Source: Thermogemmata fonticola
GTDB taxonomy: Bacteria > Planctomycetota > Planctomycetia > Gemmatales > Gemmataceae
Length of the DNA: 64,000 bases
Assembly: GCF_013694095.1 (NCBI RefSeq)
Contig: NZ_JACEFB010000008.1
Coordinates: forward strand, 141,720 to 205,719
Reading direction: 5' to 3'
Shown here in pieces: positions 49,901 through 59,587 of this stretch. Each line of letters begins with the position of its first letter. The stretch's first letter is position 1. The translations under genes and the position numbers were made by a program. The notes below the pieces were generated by a model. That model worked only from the letters and a program-made list of their open reading frames with translations. It searched no databases and was not told the DNA's origin.

Positions 49901-52900
49901 GGTCGCCATCGCTTCGGCACCGTTGCGGCCAAAGGCGGTCAGCGGCAAATTGGTATTGGCCAATCCGCCGCCAAAGGTGATCGTGTAGGCATAAGCATAC
50001 CCTTGTTCGCCGCCGATCAAGCCGCGCGAGCCGTTCTGGGTATAGGTGGCGATCTCTTGGCGGGTCACCGTGACCGAACCGCTCAACCCCGCCGCTGCAA
50101 TCATGCTGGCAATCGCGATTTGGATGTCGAAAGCATTCGGGGCATCATTGGGCTGCCAATTGACGTTCGTCTGCTGGCCGGCAAAGTTGAGGACGATCTG
50201 GCCTTCGCGAGCCTCGCTGACGATGACGAGCCGTTGCACCGTCGTCGTGGTCGTACGGTTTCCTAGAGCGCTGCTGTGGGCGGCGCGCAGCGTCCCGGCA
50301 TAGATCTCCGTCGCTCCGAGGTAGGTGTTGGCACCGGACAGCGTCAGGCGGCCTGGACCGATCTTCTCCAGACCCATTGGAATCGTTACCGACAGCTCAC
50401 GGATCACACCGCTGAGCGTCAGGGTATCCTGGGGCCGATCGACAGCCACCGACACCACACCCGGCGGCACCGCAATCGGAGCAAAACCGGACAATTCCTG
50501 CAAGGTGATATTACCGCTCCAGGTGTTGTTGCCGCTGATGTTGCGGATGGCTCCGGTGCCGAAGATGCCCGTGCCGGAGATGCTCAGATCGGCCCCCACG
50601 TTGATCGGCGAGCCGTTGGTGTCCGCCAACTGGATTTGAGCGCCGTTGAGTACAGTCACGGTGTTGCTGCTGCTCAAGGCATTGGAATCTCCGATGCGGA
50701 GTGCGCCTTGATACACGTTGACTGGCCCGCCGAGGGAATTGCTCCCTGCCAGAACCAGAGTGCCGAGCAGTTCCTTGTTGAGGGTGAACGACCCGCCGTT
50801 GATCGAGCCGCTGCCGGGCAGAAGCGGCGACTGGCCAATCGTCAGGGACGAACCGCTGTCCACACCGATGGTGGCATCGGTCGCCAGGGTCAAGGTGCCG
50901 GTATAGGTGTTGTCACCGGCGATGTTGCGCAACGCCCCGGTGAAGTGGCCGTCATAGCCTTGGCCGTGGCCGTTGAGCGTAATGGGTTCCGGTCCCAGAT
51001 TGGAGCGCAATTGCAGGACGGCGCCGTTGTCCACCGTGGTGCCATTGGTCGTGCGGCCCAAAGCCTGATCGTTATCGACAATCAAGGCACCCTGCACCAC
51101 GCGTGTCGCACCGCCGTAGATGTTGGTCCCGGAGAGGACCACATCGCCGCCGCCGATCTTACGCAGAGTCGGGCTGTTGGTGGGTGTCAGATCGCTGATC
51201 GGGCCATTGAAGTTGATCGAGGCATTGGTGCGCGGGTTGGGCAGATTCGGAATGCCATAGGCGCCCACGGTCACCTGATTGGCCGGGGAAGTGTCGTTGA
51301 GGATGACCGGCCCGGCCCAGACCGTCCGGCCGCTCAAGCCGACGACCGAAGCAGCCAAGGGTGCGGCGGCAGTCCAGTTGGTATCCAGGAACATCTGATA
51401 GACGCTCCGGCCATAGGTGCCGGCCAGCAGGGTGTTGGTCGTCAGGTTCAGCTCCAGGTCCCGGACCTGAACATTCGGCATGCCGATGCCAAAGCGCTGC
51501 CAGCGATTCCCACTGGTAGGACCGCCCCGCAGCACGAAGACGCCGATGTCCGTGCCGACATACACATTGTTGTTGCGCGGATCCACCACCACCTTCCACA
51601 CGGGCACTGCGGGCAGACCGTTGGCTGTGCCGATCTCATCCCAGTTCTGCCCCGCATCGGTCGAATACCACACCTGGTTCTGACCCAGGAAGCTCCGCAC
51701 GACATAAACTTCATCCCGATTGCGCGGATTGACGGCGATGTCCACGATTCCGCCGCCGCTCACATCGCCGGTCCGATTCGCCCAGGTTAACCCGCCGTTC
51801 TTGGTCAGATAGATGTCGGTACCATCCGTGACGTAGATTGTGTCGGGATCGTAGCTGTTCGACCCTTTATCGGCCACATCGGTGAAGTCAGGGTCCAGGA
51901 CATAAGCACCCTGCGTTTGGGCAATGGCAATGGCCCGGACCACTCCACCCCGCAACGTGGTCCAAGTAACCCCTTGGTTAAGCGAAACCCGCAACTGACT
52001 CCCGCCGACGAGAATGCGCGAAGGGTTGATGGGATCGAGCACCAAGGGCGTATCAATGCTGCCTGTGCTCGAAAGGAGGGAAGTCCAGTTCTGGCCGCCA
52101 TCCGTGCTCCGATACACGGCATCGGTGGCCCCCACCGATTTGATGATGGCATAGACGTTGTTCGGATTGATCGGATCGACCGCCACACGTCCGGCGCTGG
52201 AGCCGAAGACCCGCGGCCAGGTCTGACTGTTGTTGAACTGGGCGACGCCGTTGGACAAGGCTCCGGCATAACCCTGGGACACATCAGTCGGATGGCCCGC
52301 CACGCCCAGCACTTGGGCACCGGCCACATTCCCGTTCAGGTTCGTCCAGTTGCTGCCATCCCACCGCCACACGCCGCCATCCGTGCTCACGATAATACGG
52401 CCCGCGCTATCACGGGCGATATGGTGCGCCCCAGCATGGGGACCTACGCCATCGGCACCCACGGAGATGTTCGTCCAGGTCCCCCCGCCGTTGGTGGTCA
52501 TCCAGAGGGTTTGATTCCCCTGGGCATCGATACCTTGGCCGCCAATAAAGGCCGTGTTCGCATCCACCACCAACAAGGCGTTGGAGAAGAAGCCGAGGTT
52601 GAACATGTAATTCGGCAGGTTCCCGGTCACGTTCGTCCAGTCCCGCCCGCCATTGGTCGTCCGATACACCGCGCGCAGGGAACCATTCGGATTCGCCACC
52701 GCAGCGTACAGGACGATCTGATTGAACCGCCCACTGCCATTGGTGCTGAACAAATTGTTATTGACCGCGGCGCTGATCTTGATCGTGCCGTTGACGGGAG
52801 AGGGGGAGGGGGGGTTCCAATTGTTCGTCGAGGTACTCCACTGCTGGAACGTCCCGCGCGGGAAGCCGGTGGTGCGCCCTTGATCCGGCTGGTCATTGCT

Positions 52901-55900
52901 GCCACCTCCGGGCATGTACGGCTGGGGCGGTGAGGCACTTGAGTTGAAATCGTTGAAAGGCGAGCCGCCTGGATCCCCTACAAACCAGCGGGGTTGATCG
53001 GACATGGGGTTCTGGGTCCAGAACACGGCGTTGTTCACATCGCCGCGAGGAGTGCCAAGAGCGGCATAAAGGATGGGAACCTGTGGGCTGCCGCCCCCAT
53101 TGCTGGGATCCGCATAAACCAGGGCGATGTCGGACCAGACGACATTCGTTTGCGGGAACATCATCCGGTAGTCGTCATCGGGACCGGGTGTGTTCGGAAT
53201 CTTGGACTGGCCACTCTTGCCGTCAGCAATGCGATAGGCGCCATCCGTCGGAGGAACGGACTGCGGCGTTTCCTTGCTCGACCGCCAGGTGGAGCGTACG
53301 TTGGTCAGTAGGAACCAACTCCCCCCGCTGTAACGCCACACTCCCGCGTTCTCAGGCGTGCCGTTGACCGCCACGGCGACATACAGCACGGGATTGTCAA
53401 CATCCCCCTGATTCGGATCGATGATGATCTTGGTGATCCCCTTGCCGTAGAAGAGCGGGTCCGTATTCGGAAAAACTTGCCAAGTCGCACCGCCATCTGT
53501 GGAGCGATAGATGCCGGTACCGTAGAAGGAATCCGGCGAATTATTCGCTTCACCGGTGCCGACGTAGATGTAGTTTGGATTGCGCGGGTCCAGAACAATA
53601 TGCCCGATGAACATGGCGAAGCGGGGATCGCGCCCCTCTTGCACCGTGGTGACAGTTCCGGCGCTCGCCGTGAGTTGAGGAACGTCGTAGCCAGCAAGTG
53701 TACCACCGAAGGTGATGCGGAAGATGACGTTGCCCCCCTGGGTGCGGCGGGTGACCGTCACATTGCCTCCTTGGTCCGCAATTGAAGGCAGGGCGTTGAG
53801 GGCGGCTTGGACCTGAGCGGCCGTCGAACTTCCCGAAAGGGTTGGCGTAGTATCGGCTCCGAAAGTCAGCGTGAAGTTTTGGCTGCTCCCCACCGTGACT
53901 TCCTGGATTTCCGGGATGGCGTCGAAAATTTGCCGCCAGGTGCGTCCGCCATCGATGGTCTTCCACACGCCGCCGCCGGCTAAGGCCATGTAGATGATGT
54001 TGGAATCCCGCGGATCGACGGCGGTGGCGGTAACGCGGCCAATGACGTTGGAGTTACCTGGTGTGGGGCCATTGGTCACCGGAGCCGGGCCGATTTGGAA
54101 CCATTGCACCGGCAGGTTGGGGACGACACTGGTGCCGCTCCCGTTGACCAAGAGGGGTTCGCCCGCTACGGTGAAGGACCCGGCCAGTTGCAGGGACGCC
54201 CCTTGGGCAATGACCGTTCCGCCGCCGCCGCGCCGGGTCTCGCTGATGCTGATGCTGCCGGGACCGGTGGTCACCGCTCCGCTCATGAGCGGCTGGTCGA
54301 AACCGCTGAGGCTGCCTCCGAGACTGACGCGGAAGACCCCCGGCGTCAGGGGAGCGACCGTGACCTGGCCGCCGACGGTGGGAGCACCGCCAATCGTGCT
54401 CAACGCATTCAAGGCCGCTTGGATCGCCGCCGCATCCGTCGGACCGTCCCCGCTATACAGGATCGGGCTGGTCGTTTGACCGTTGAATGTCAGGGTGAAT
54501 TGGGTCGTCCCTGCGGTGGCCCCGGTGAGGGTGATGGTTTGCAGTTCCGGGTGTCCCGGCGTTCCGAGGGCGGAACCGCTGCCAATCGTCAGCACCCCTT
54601 GATTGATAGAGGTGGTGCCCCCGTAACTGTTGCTTCCCAGCAGATTGAGTACGCCGCCGCCGGTCAGCGTGATTCCGGCATCCGCATTGGGCTGTTCGCT
54701 GATGTCTCCTTGGATGGTCAGCCGGGCATTGGGTTCGACCTTGATCGTGACATCGGAGGCCAGCGTGACCGGGCCGCGCCACAGGTGATCCGCCGCTGTC
54801 AGCGGAACAGGGCCGAGCGGATCGGTCGCGGGAGACGTGCCCGTCAGAATGGTCAGCGTGGCGGCATTGAAGGTCGGATTGCCGGACCCGTGCAAGACCA
54901 AGTTCTTGCCCCAGATTCCCAAACCGTTGAGGACGCCGCCGTTCTGCTCGGTTAGCGAGTTGGCGATTTCCAGAGCCGCGCCGCTTTGCACGGTGACGGT
55001 GCCTGTTCCGGGAGCGCCCAAAGCCGTGTCATTCTGCACGAGCAGAACCCCTTCCGCAACCGTCACATCCCCGCGATAGGTGCCGGGCGACTGAATCACC
55101 AGGCGCTGCGAACCGAGCTTGAGGAGGCTGCCGATCGTGTTGCCGTTGTCCCACGTGTAGCCGGTCAGCCGCAACTGGGATTGCGGATTCGCCGGGGGTG
55201 GCAATTGCTCGACACCGATCCCCGCCGTGCCGTTGAGTCGGATAATCCCGCTCAGCGTGTTGACCCCCGTCAGGTTCAATACCGCGCCGTTTTGATCCAG
55301 CTTGTCATACGGATGGCTGATCCCGGAACCCGAAATGATGTAGTTGTGGTTCTCCGTCATGCCGCTGGCACCGCCCCGGATGTGCAGGGCCGCCCCGGAG
55401 GAAATCACCACATTTGGGCGCTGGGTGATCGGCAGAGTCGAACTAAACTGGCCGAGAGAGTTGGAGTTTTGGATCGTGATCCAACCGTCCTGGATGTTCG
55501 TATCCCCGGAATAGCTGTTGCCCGTGGGCAGAATCAAATGGCCGGGACGGAGCTTGGTCAGCGAGCTGCCGCTAATGTTCCCCGTTACTGTCAGGCTGTA
55601 GTCATAGGTGAAGTAATCCGGTCCTGCGGTCGGATGTCCGGGGCGATTGTCCGTTTCCACCCCGATGGAGCCGCCGCCGGTGCCGATACCTCCCGTCCAG
55701 CGGTTGATCCCCGTGATGCTGCGCAAGGCCCCCGTGTTGTTCAGGCCATTGCCGGTTATCGACAAGTCATTGGCCACCTGGAGGCCGTAGATGGGGCTGA
55801 TGGTCACGCTAACGCCGCCGCTCGCCGAGGCCGTGATCAGCGGCTGATTGCTGCCACCCAGCGCACCGTTGAAATTGACGCGGAAGATGGAACCGACCTG

Positions 55901-57775
55901 CGTGACAGTCACCGAACCGCCGCCCGCCGTGATGGTGGACAAGCTGTTGAGGGCATTCTGAATGTCTGTGGCTGTGGCATTGTAGGCCAGCGGCGCGGTC
56001 GTCTGCCCCTTGAAGCTCAGGGTGAAGGTGCCAGAACTGCCGCTGATCGCAATTTCCTGCCCTTGCTGCAAGCCGGGAGCGCGTGAACCCACGACCGAGT
56101 CGAAGCCGAGATTGCGGTTGTTGTTCCGCAGGGGGGTGCCATCGATGCCGCTGTCCACTTCCATTTCCAGGGTCGCACCGCCAGCCACCCCGACGGAGCC
56201 GGTACCGAGGGCCTTGGAATCGCGGATGTTCAGCGCTCCTGCCAGCACCGTCGTGCCGCCGGTGTAAGTGTTGGCATTGTTTAGGATCACCCGGCCCGGA
56301 CGCACCTTCTGGAGATTGGGCTGGCGATTCGGATCCGACAGCACGCCGGAAAGGATCAGACTCGACCCTGACTCCGCGCCAATACTGACCGCTCCACTGG
56401 CCGGCGACGGACTCCCCAATGTGATGTTGCCGCTCCAGATATTCTGGCCGGCGAGATTGCTCAGAGCACCAATCCCTCCATTCCCTCCATAGCCCGGACC
56501 GTTGAGCGTGAGCAACTGATTGTAAACCTGGAAGCCGATGTACGGATTGTTGGTGGGATGGAAGGGCTGATTGGGGTTGAGCAGAATCCCGTTGGGGTCA
56601 TTGGCTCCGAGAGTACCAGTGAATTCGAGTTGCAAAGTACCAGCGGCACCGGTGATCGAGTTATAGTTGACAATGACACCGGCCTGAGGCGTGTTGTGTT
56701 GCGGCGTCCCGAACGTGGCCCCCGCTCCCAAAGACAACGGATCGCGAATCCGCAGGATGCCGTTGTTGATGATGGTTTGTCCCCGGTAGGTATTCCCGCC
56801 CACGCGAGAGAAAATGAGCGTGGCTTCCCCTTCCTTGGTCAGGTTGCGACCCGAACCGGTATCCGAGATCAAACCTGTGATGTTCAAAGAAGTGCCTGCC
56901 GCTCCGCCGAAGGTGCTGTCGCTGTCCAGGATGATTGGCCCAGCCCAGGTGTTATTGCCAGCAAGGTTGTAGAGCGCGCCGGTCCCCGTCGGGCCGTTGC
57001 CGTTGAGACGCAAGCGGGCCGGTATTGCTTGCGCTACGCTCTTGACCTGAAGCTGAGCACCCACATTGACCGTGGTTTCTCCCGCCGTAGGAGCACCAGA
57101 AATGACCGTCCCGGTTCCCAAAGCATAGTGATGGGAAACCACTACGATCCCACCGTTATTCGCCAGCACAAATGCCCCGGTATAAGCACTATTATCCCCG
57201 CTCAATTCCAGAACGCCGGCTCCGGCCTTGGTCAGCGTTTGCTGGGCGGCCAACGTCGCATTGCTATGCCCGCTCAACTGACCAGAAAGCACCAGGGTCG
57301 AACCGCTGTTGACCGTGATCGTTTGTTGGAGCGTCGAAGTAGGCGGAGTCAACCGCAGGTTCGAGGAGATCGTGATCGTCCCCAGGTTGACACCCACCGT
57401 AATGGGACCGCTGAGGGTGATCGTCGGAGTGGAGGTCTGGGCGCTGATGGTGTAGCCGCTCGCCGCAATGGTGATCGAATTGAAGGTCGGCGAACCGGTC
57501 AGGTTGTACACCGGAGCGCGATTGCTCGTCGGAGCCAGACCACTGAAGACGATGTCATCCCCCGCTTGGGGTGCTCGCCCCAGGTCCCAGTTCTGCGGCG
57601 TGCTCCATAGGCTGTTCGAGCCAGCACCCGTCCAGACAATCGTCGCCGGCGTCACGCGGTCCTCCAACCGCTCCACGTGGAGCCGCCGCTGCAACGACTC
57701 CGGACGAGACGGACCGCTCCGCCGCTGCCGGAATAACCGTGCGACCCAGTTCAACCTTCGCTTGTTGTGACTCAT
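45401..57775 (-). CDS. Giant surface protein: beta-strand repeats, BNR propeller, Ig-like repeats
   Basis: 4124 aa. The N-terminus is basic without a hydrophobic core and has LHVERLEDRVTPATI (32-46). From about 50 to 1220 come autotransporter-type beta-strand repeats (LTKAGAGVLELSGDNSAYTG; LRPGHLILPTGNSYSGDTNI). A BNR/sialidase-like propeller spans about 1220-2130 (DPRDSNIIYMALAGGGVWKT; YRSTDGGATWQVF; NVYVGTDIGVFVLRGG). More beta-strand repeats run to about 2890. Ig-like repeats (TPTGTVLFRRGS; SVYGQPVTFTATV types) fill 2895-4124, the last 500 in a codon-biased cassette. A 90-aa module (FTLTFNGQTTSPI... IQAALNAL) recurs four times, once inside the propeller. No barrel domain ends it, so the anchor is unclear. 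Probably a cell-surface adhesin or matrix protein. A paralog lies upstream. Confidence 0.85.
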   Translation of the reverse strand: MSHNKRRLNWVARLFRQRRSGPSRPESLQRRLHVERLEDRVTPATIVWTGAGSNSLWSTPQNWDLGRAPQAGDDIVFSGLAPTSNRAPVYNLTGSPTFNSITIAASGYTISAQTSTPTITLSGPITVGVNLGTITISSNLRLTPPTSTLQQTITVNSGSTLVLSGQLSGHSNATLAAQQTLTKAGAGVLELSGDNSAYTGAFVLANNGGIVVVSHHYALGTGTVISGAPTAGETTVNVGAQLQVKSVAQAIPARLRLNGNGPTGTGALYNLAGNNTWAGPIILDSDSTFGGAAGTSLNITGLISDTGSGRNLTKEGEATLIFSRVGGNTYRGQTIINNGILRIRDPLSLGAGATFGTPQHNTPQAGVIVNYNSITGAAGTLQLEFTGTLGANDPNGILLNPNQPFHPTNNPYIGFQVYNQLLTLNGPGYGGNGGIGALSNLAGQNIWSGNITLGSPSPASGAVSIGAESGSSLILSGVLSDPNRQPNLQKVRPGRVILNNANTYTGGTTVLAGALNIRDSKALGTGSVGVAGGATLEMEVDSGIDGTPLRNNNRNLGFDSVVGSRAPGLQQGQEIAISGSSGTFTLSFKGQTTAPLAYNATATDIQNALNSLSTITAGGGSVTVTQVGSIFRVNFNGALGGSNQPLITASASGGVSVTISPIYGLQVANDLSITGNGLNNTGALRSITGINRWTGGIGTGGGSIGVETDNRPGHPTAGPDYFTYDYSLTVTGNISGSSLTKLRPGHLILPTGNSYSGDTNIQDGWITIQNSNSLGQFSSTLPITQRPNVVISSGAALHIRGGASGMTENHNYIISGSGISHPYDKLDQNGAVLNLTGVNTLSGIIRLNGTAGIGVEQLPPPANPQSQLRLTGYTWDNGNTIGSLLKLGSQRLVIQSPGTYRGDVTVAEGVLLVQNDTALGAPGTGTVTVQSGAALEIANSLTEQNGGVLNGLGIWGKNLVLHGSGNPTFNAATLTILTGTSPATDPLGPVPLTAADHLWRGPVTLASDVTIKVEPNARLTIQGDISEQPNADAGITLTGGGVLNLLGSNSYGGTTSINQGVLTIGSGSALGTPGHPELQTITLTGATAGTTQFTLTFNGQTTSPILYSGDGPTDAAAIQAALNALSTIGGAPTVGGQVTVAPLTPGVFRVSLGGSLSGFDQPLMSGAVTTGPGSISISETRRGGGGTVIAQGASLQLAGSFTVAGEPLLVNGSGTSVVPNLPVQWFQIGPAPVTNGPTPGNSNVIGRVTATAVDPRDSNIIYMALAGGGVWKTIDGGRTWRQIFDAIPEIQEVTVGSSQNFTLTFGADTTPTLSGSSTAAQVQAALNALPSIADQGGNVTVTRRTQGGNVIFRITFGGTLAGYDVPQLTASAGTVTTVQEGRDPRFAMFIGHIVLDPRNPNYIYVGTGEANNSPDSFYGTGIYRSTDGGATWQVFPNTDPLFYGKGITKIIIDPNQGDVDNPVLYVAVAVNGTPENAGVWRYSGGSWFLLTNVRSTWRSSKETPQSVPPTDGAYRIADGKSGQSKIPNTPGPDDDYRMMFPQTNVVWSDIALVYADPSNGGGSPQVPILYAALGTPRGDVNNAVFWTQNPMSDQPRWFVGDPGGSPFNDFNSSASPPQPYMPGGGSNDQPDQGRTTGFPRGTFQQWSTSTNNWNPPSPSPVNGTIKISAAVNNNLFSTNGSGRFNQIVLYAAVANPNGSLRAVYRTTNGGRDWTNVTGNLPNYMFNLGFFSNALLVVDANTAFIGGQGIDAQGNQTLWMTTNGGGTWTNISVGADGVGPHAGAHHIARDSAGRIIVSTDGGVWRWDGSNWTNLNGNVAGAQVLGVAGHPTDVSQGYAGALSNGVAQFNNSQTWPRVFGSSAGRVAVDPINPNNVYAIIKSVGATDAVYRSTDGGQNWTSLLSSTGSIDTPLVLDPINPSRILVGGSQLRVSLNQGVTWTTLRGGVVRAIAIAQTQGAYVLDPDFTDVADKGSNSYDPDTIYVTDGTDIYLTKNGGLTWANRTGDVSGGGIVDIAVNPRNRDEVYVVRSFLGQNQVWYSTDAGQNWDEIGTANGLPAVPVWKVVVDPRNNNVYVGTDIGVFVLRGGPTSGNRWQRFGIGMPNVQVRDLELNLTTNTLLAGTYGRSVYQMFLDTNWTAAAPLAASVVGLSGRTVWAGPVILNDTSPANQVTVGAYGIPNLPNPRTNASINFNGPISDLTPTNSPTLRKIGGGDVVLSGTNIYGGATRVVQGALIVDNDQALGRTTNGTTVDNGAVLQLRSNLGPEPITLNGHGQGYDGHFTGALRNIAGDNTYTGTLTLATDATIGVDSGSSLTIGQSPLLPGSGSINGGSFTLNKELLGTLVLAGSNSLGGPVNVYQGALRIGDSNALSSSNTVTVLNGAQIQLADTNGSPINVGADLSISGTGIFGTGAIRNISGNNTWSGNITLQELSGFAPIAVPPGVVSVAVDRPQDTLTLSGVIRELSVTIPMGLEKIGPGRLTLSGANTYLGATEIYAGTLRAAHSSALGNRTTTTTVQRLVIVSEAREGQIVLNFAGQQTNVNWQPNDAPNAFDIQIAIASMIAAAGLSGSVTVTRQEIATYTQNGSRGLIGGEQGYAYAYTITFGGGLANTNLPLTAFGRNGAEAMATFVARGGVNVRVWDGATLELDGSSGNLTIANKHLTLHGSVVGNAGSLRNLAGDNTWNGPVFLASDSTIDVASGSLLTLSGGVQSGSGELRKVGGGTLQFPSGTPANNQSRTIIDAGTVEVLGTLGTVQINGGTLQGTGTVGALTVTSSGGAVRPGDTVSGSTVGTLSAGNTAWNPQTIFSVDLVSPANHDQLNVTGNIDLGSATLTGTAANSINVGDAFTIIQTTGGTVSGQFAGPSTTPTLTGANGATIVYIGGVKFVANYFNNQVVLTRELANVSIQLTTSVTSPVYGQPFTVIATLTPEPLAPLPSGSVIFTYTDPNGNVQTQTVTIDSSGQAAFDPTQWGPLDLGTHNFSVNYNGQNSSNQQVFNPASATLDVDITAAPTTTTLTGPSSPPSYGQGFTLTATVVSVINPRISGTVHPPQGTVSFYQGSTLLATVALDSSGVATLNTGTLSPPPAAGPQTFTAVYNGDGSPAYYLSSTSNTLNYDITKANSTTTIMSSVNPSVYGQPVTFTATVTGITGGATPTGTVLFRRGSLILGTGTLNASGVATYTTTLGQLPVSTGLTITAEYQGDSNYNSSTASLTQQVNKANTAINLTQSPGSSVYGQPVTFTATVSPVSPGAGTPTGSVTFLLGSTVLGTANLVGGVATFTTTAFQLPVGNLTITAQYTGSPQFNSSTNTITHTVNPAATTTTLSSSANPAVYGQAVTFTAIVAPVSPGAGVPTGTVEFYLGPTLLGSATLDASGAASYTTTVGQLPVGTGLTITANYLGSTNYSSSSGSLSQDVNKASTSAVITASFNPSGIDQPVTFTATIQPVSPGGGNPTGTVDFFYNGNPLGSAAITIVNGVSQASITAPANSLPFGTGTVSVTYAGDSNFNGTSASASHTVLTGTTTTLTSLTNPSVYGQPVTLRATVAPTVGSGVPTGTVTFRLGSTILGTATLSGGVATFTTAPFDLPVGNSVAITAIYNGDSLFAQSSGTFLQTVNPASTQTVLSVRPGRAVALQAVRLEAEVGVVAPGAGTPTGVVVFRDVTRNRVLGSAVVDGSGRAVLWSHVGGPLGVHRVRAEYMGDGSYGGSVSGLVGVEVVANGDRLSQVVLRSSMNPSNVGVPVTFVAVVRDGVDGALTPTGTVAFYADGSLLGYGVLRRVRDGVSRAELTVSGLGVGVHDVVARYSGSVVYARSVSGVLQQEVRPPATRGSSVVLQVSPGSPTVYGEPLALTAEVVDGGSAPVLTPTGVVRFVSDGVEVGRGVLVGVGAGVSRAVVTVTSLGVGVHQLEAEYLGDVDFAGGVWSGVVLHEVNAVGSEVEVSGVGNPSRYGGEVELRAVVRALSPSVGVATGQVVFRDVGAGVVLGSAVLDGSGVAVLRVRGLGVGVHRIEAEYLGDGNVLGSVGEYDQVVLRCRTGVELSRSTGVGGRRLELVARVVALAPGGGVPGGVVRFIVDGVERGVGLLDSRGVARLVLVRGLPVGRHVVRAVYDGDGNYLGSATTVTWDFTIGRNT

Positions 57776-58056
57776 GGCGCTTCACCCACTATGATACCGG
57801 GAATCGTTTTCTGTAGTATGACTATTACGTTAATCTAAACTATGATTCATCCTGCTATGTTATTAACCCCACTCCCTCATCAGGGTTTCGCTATTGTACT
57901 CCCTTCATCTCCAGGGTAAGAGATTAAAAGTTTGTGAAAGCTCTGGACGGCAGACCGGATTATGACTCCCTGTCGGCATATACACACTTTGCTATTGTGT
58001 GATGGAATCATTTATGGTGATTCTATATTAGGAATTCCGTGAGATTCGACAAGCCA
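57776..58056. other. Spacer between the two giant genes
   Basis: 281 bp, clearly AT-richer than the flanking genes. It contains small hairpins (GAATCA/TGATTC near 58007-58024; CACAC/GTGTG near 57985-58003) beyond the stop of the second giant, and the start region of the first giant. No gene. Confidence 0.45.
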
Positions 58057-59587
58057 TCACGTATTTCGGCCGATGGTGAAGTCCCAGGTGACCGTCGTCG
58101 CACTCCCCAAATAATTCCCGTCCCCATCATACACCGCCCGCACCACATGACGACCCACTGACAATCCCCGCACCAACACCAACCGCGCTACCCCACGACC
58201 ATCCAACACCCCCACTCCCCGCTCCACACCATCCACAATAAACCGCACCACACCACCCGGCACACCACCGCCCGGCGCCAACGCCACCACCCGCGCCACC
58301 AACTCCAACCGACGACCCCCCACACCCGTCGAACGACTCAACTCCACACCCGTCCGACACCGCAACACCACCTGATCATACTCCCCAACACTCCCCAACA
58401 CATTCCCATCCCCCAAATACTCCGCCTCGATCCGATGTACCCCCACCCCCAAACCACGTACCCGCAACACCGCCACCCCACTACCATCCAACACCGCACT
58501 CCCCAACACCACACCCGCCCCAACATCCCGAAACACCACCTGACCCGTCGCCACTCCCACCGACGGACTCAACGCCCGCACCACCGCACGCAACTCCACC
58601 TCCCCACCATACCGCGACGGATTCCCCACACCACTCACCTCCACCTCACTCCCCACCGCATTCACCTCATGCAACACCACACCACTCCATACACCCCCCG
58701 CAAAATCCACATCCCCCAAATACTCCGCCTCCAACTGATGTACACCCACCCCCAAACTCGTCACCGTCACCACCGCACGCGATACACCCGCCCCCACCCC
58801 CACCAACACCCCACGACCCACCTCCACCCCATCCGACACAAAACGCACCACCCCCGTCGGCGTCAACACCGGCGCCGAACCACCATCCACCACCTCCGCC
58901 GTCAACGCCAACGGCTCACCATACACCGTCGGACTCCCAGGACTCACCTGCAACACCACACTGCTCCCACGCGTCGCCGGAGGACGTACCTCCTGCTGCA
59001 ACACCCCACTCACCGACCGTGCATACACCACACTCCCACTGTACCGCGCCACCACATCATGCACCCCTACACCCAAACCCGATACCGTCAACTCCGCACG
59101 CGACACCCCGTCCCGCACACGACGCAACACCCCATAACCCAACAAACTCCCATCCGCATAAAACGCCACCGTCCCCGTCGGCGTCAGTGCCCCATCCACC
59201 CCATCCCGTACCACCGCCACAAACGTCACCGGCACCCCAACATTCGACGGATTCATACTCGAACGCAACACCACCTGACTCAACCGATCCCCATTCGCCA
59301 CCACCTCCACCCCCACCAATCCCGACACGCTCCCCCCATAACTCCCATCCCCCATATACTCCGCACGCACCCGATGCACACCCAACGGACCCCCCACATG
59401 CGACCACAACACCGCACGACCGCTCCCATCCACCACCGCAGACCCCAACACCCGATTCCGCGTCACATCCCGAAACACCACCACCCCCGTCGGCGTCCCA
59501 GCTCCCGGAGCCACCACACCCACCTCCGCCTCCAAACGCACCGCCTGCAACGCCACCGCACGACCCGGACGAACAGACAACACCGTC
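58057..59587 (-). repeat. C-terminal cassette, copy 2
   Basis: Second copy of the 1.53-kb cassette, coding for the last 510 residues of the upstream giant. The sharp left edge is at the TGA; the right edge is at 59587, where identity with copy 1 stops within a few bases (both read ACGGTGTTGTCTGTTCG there). Confidence 0.9.
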
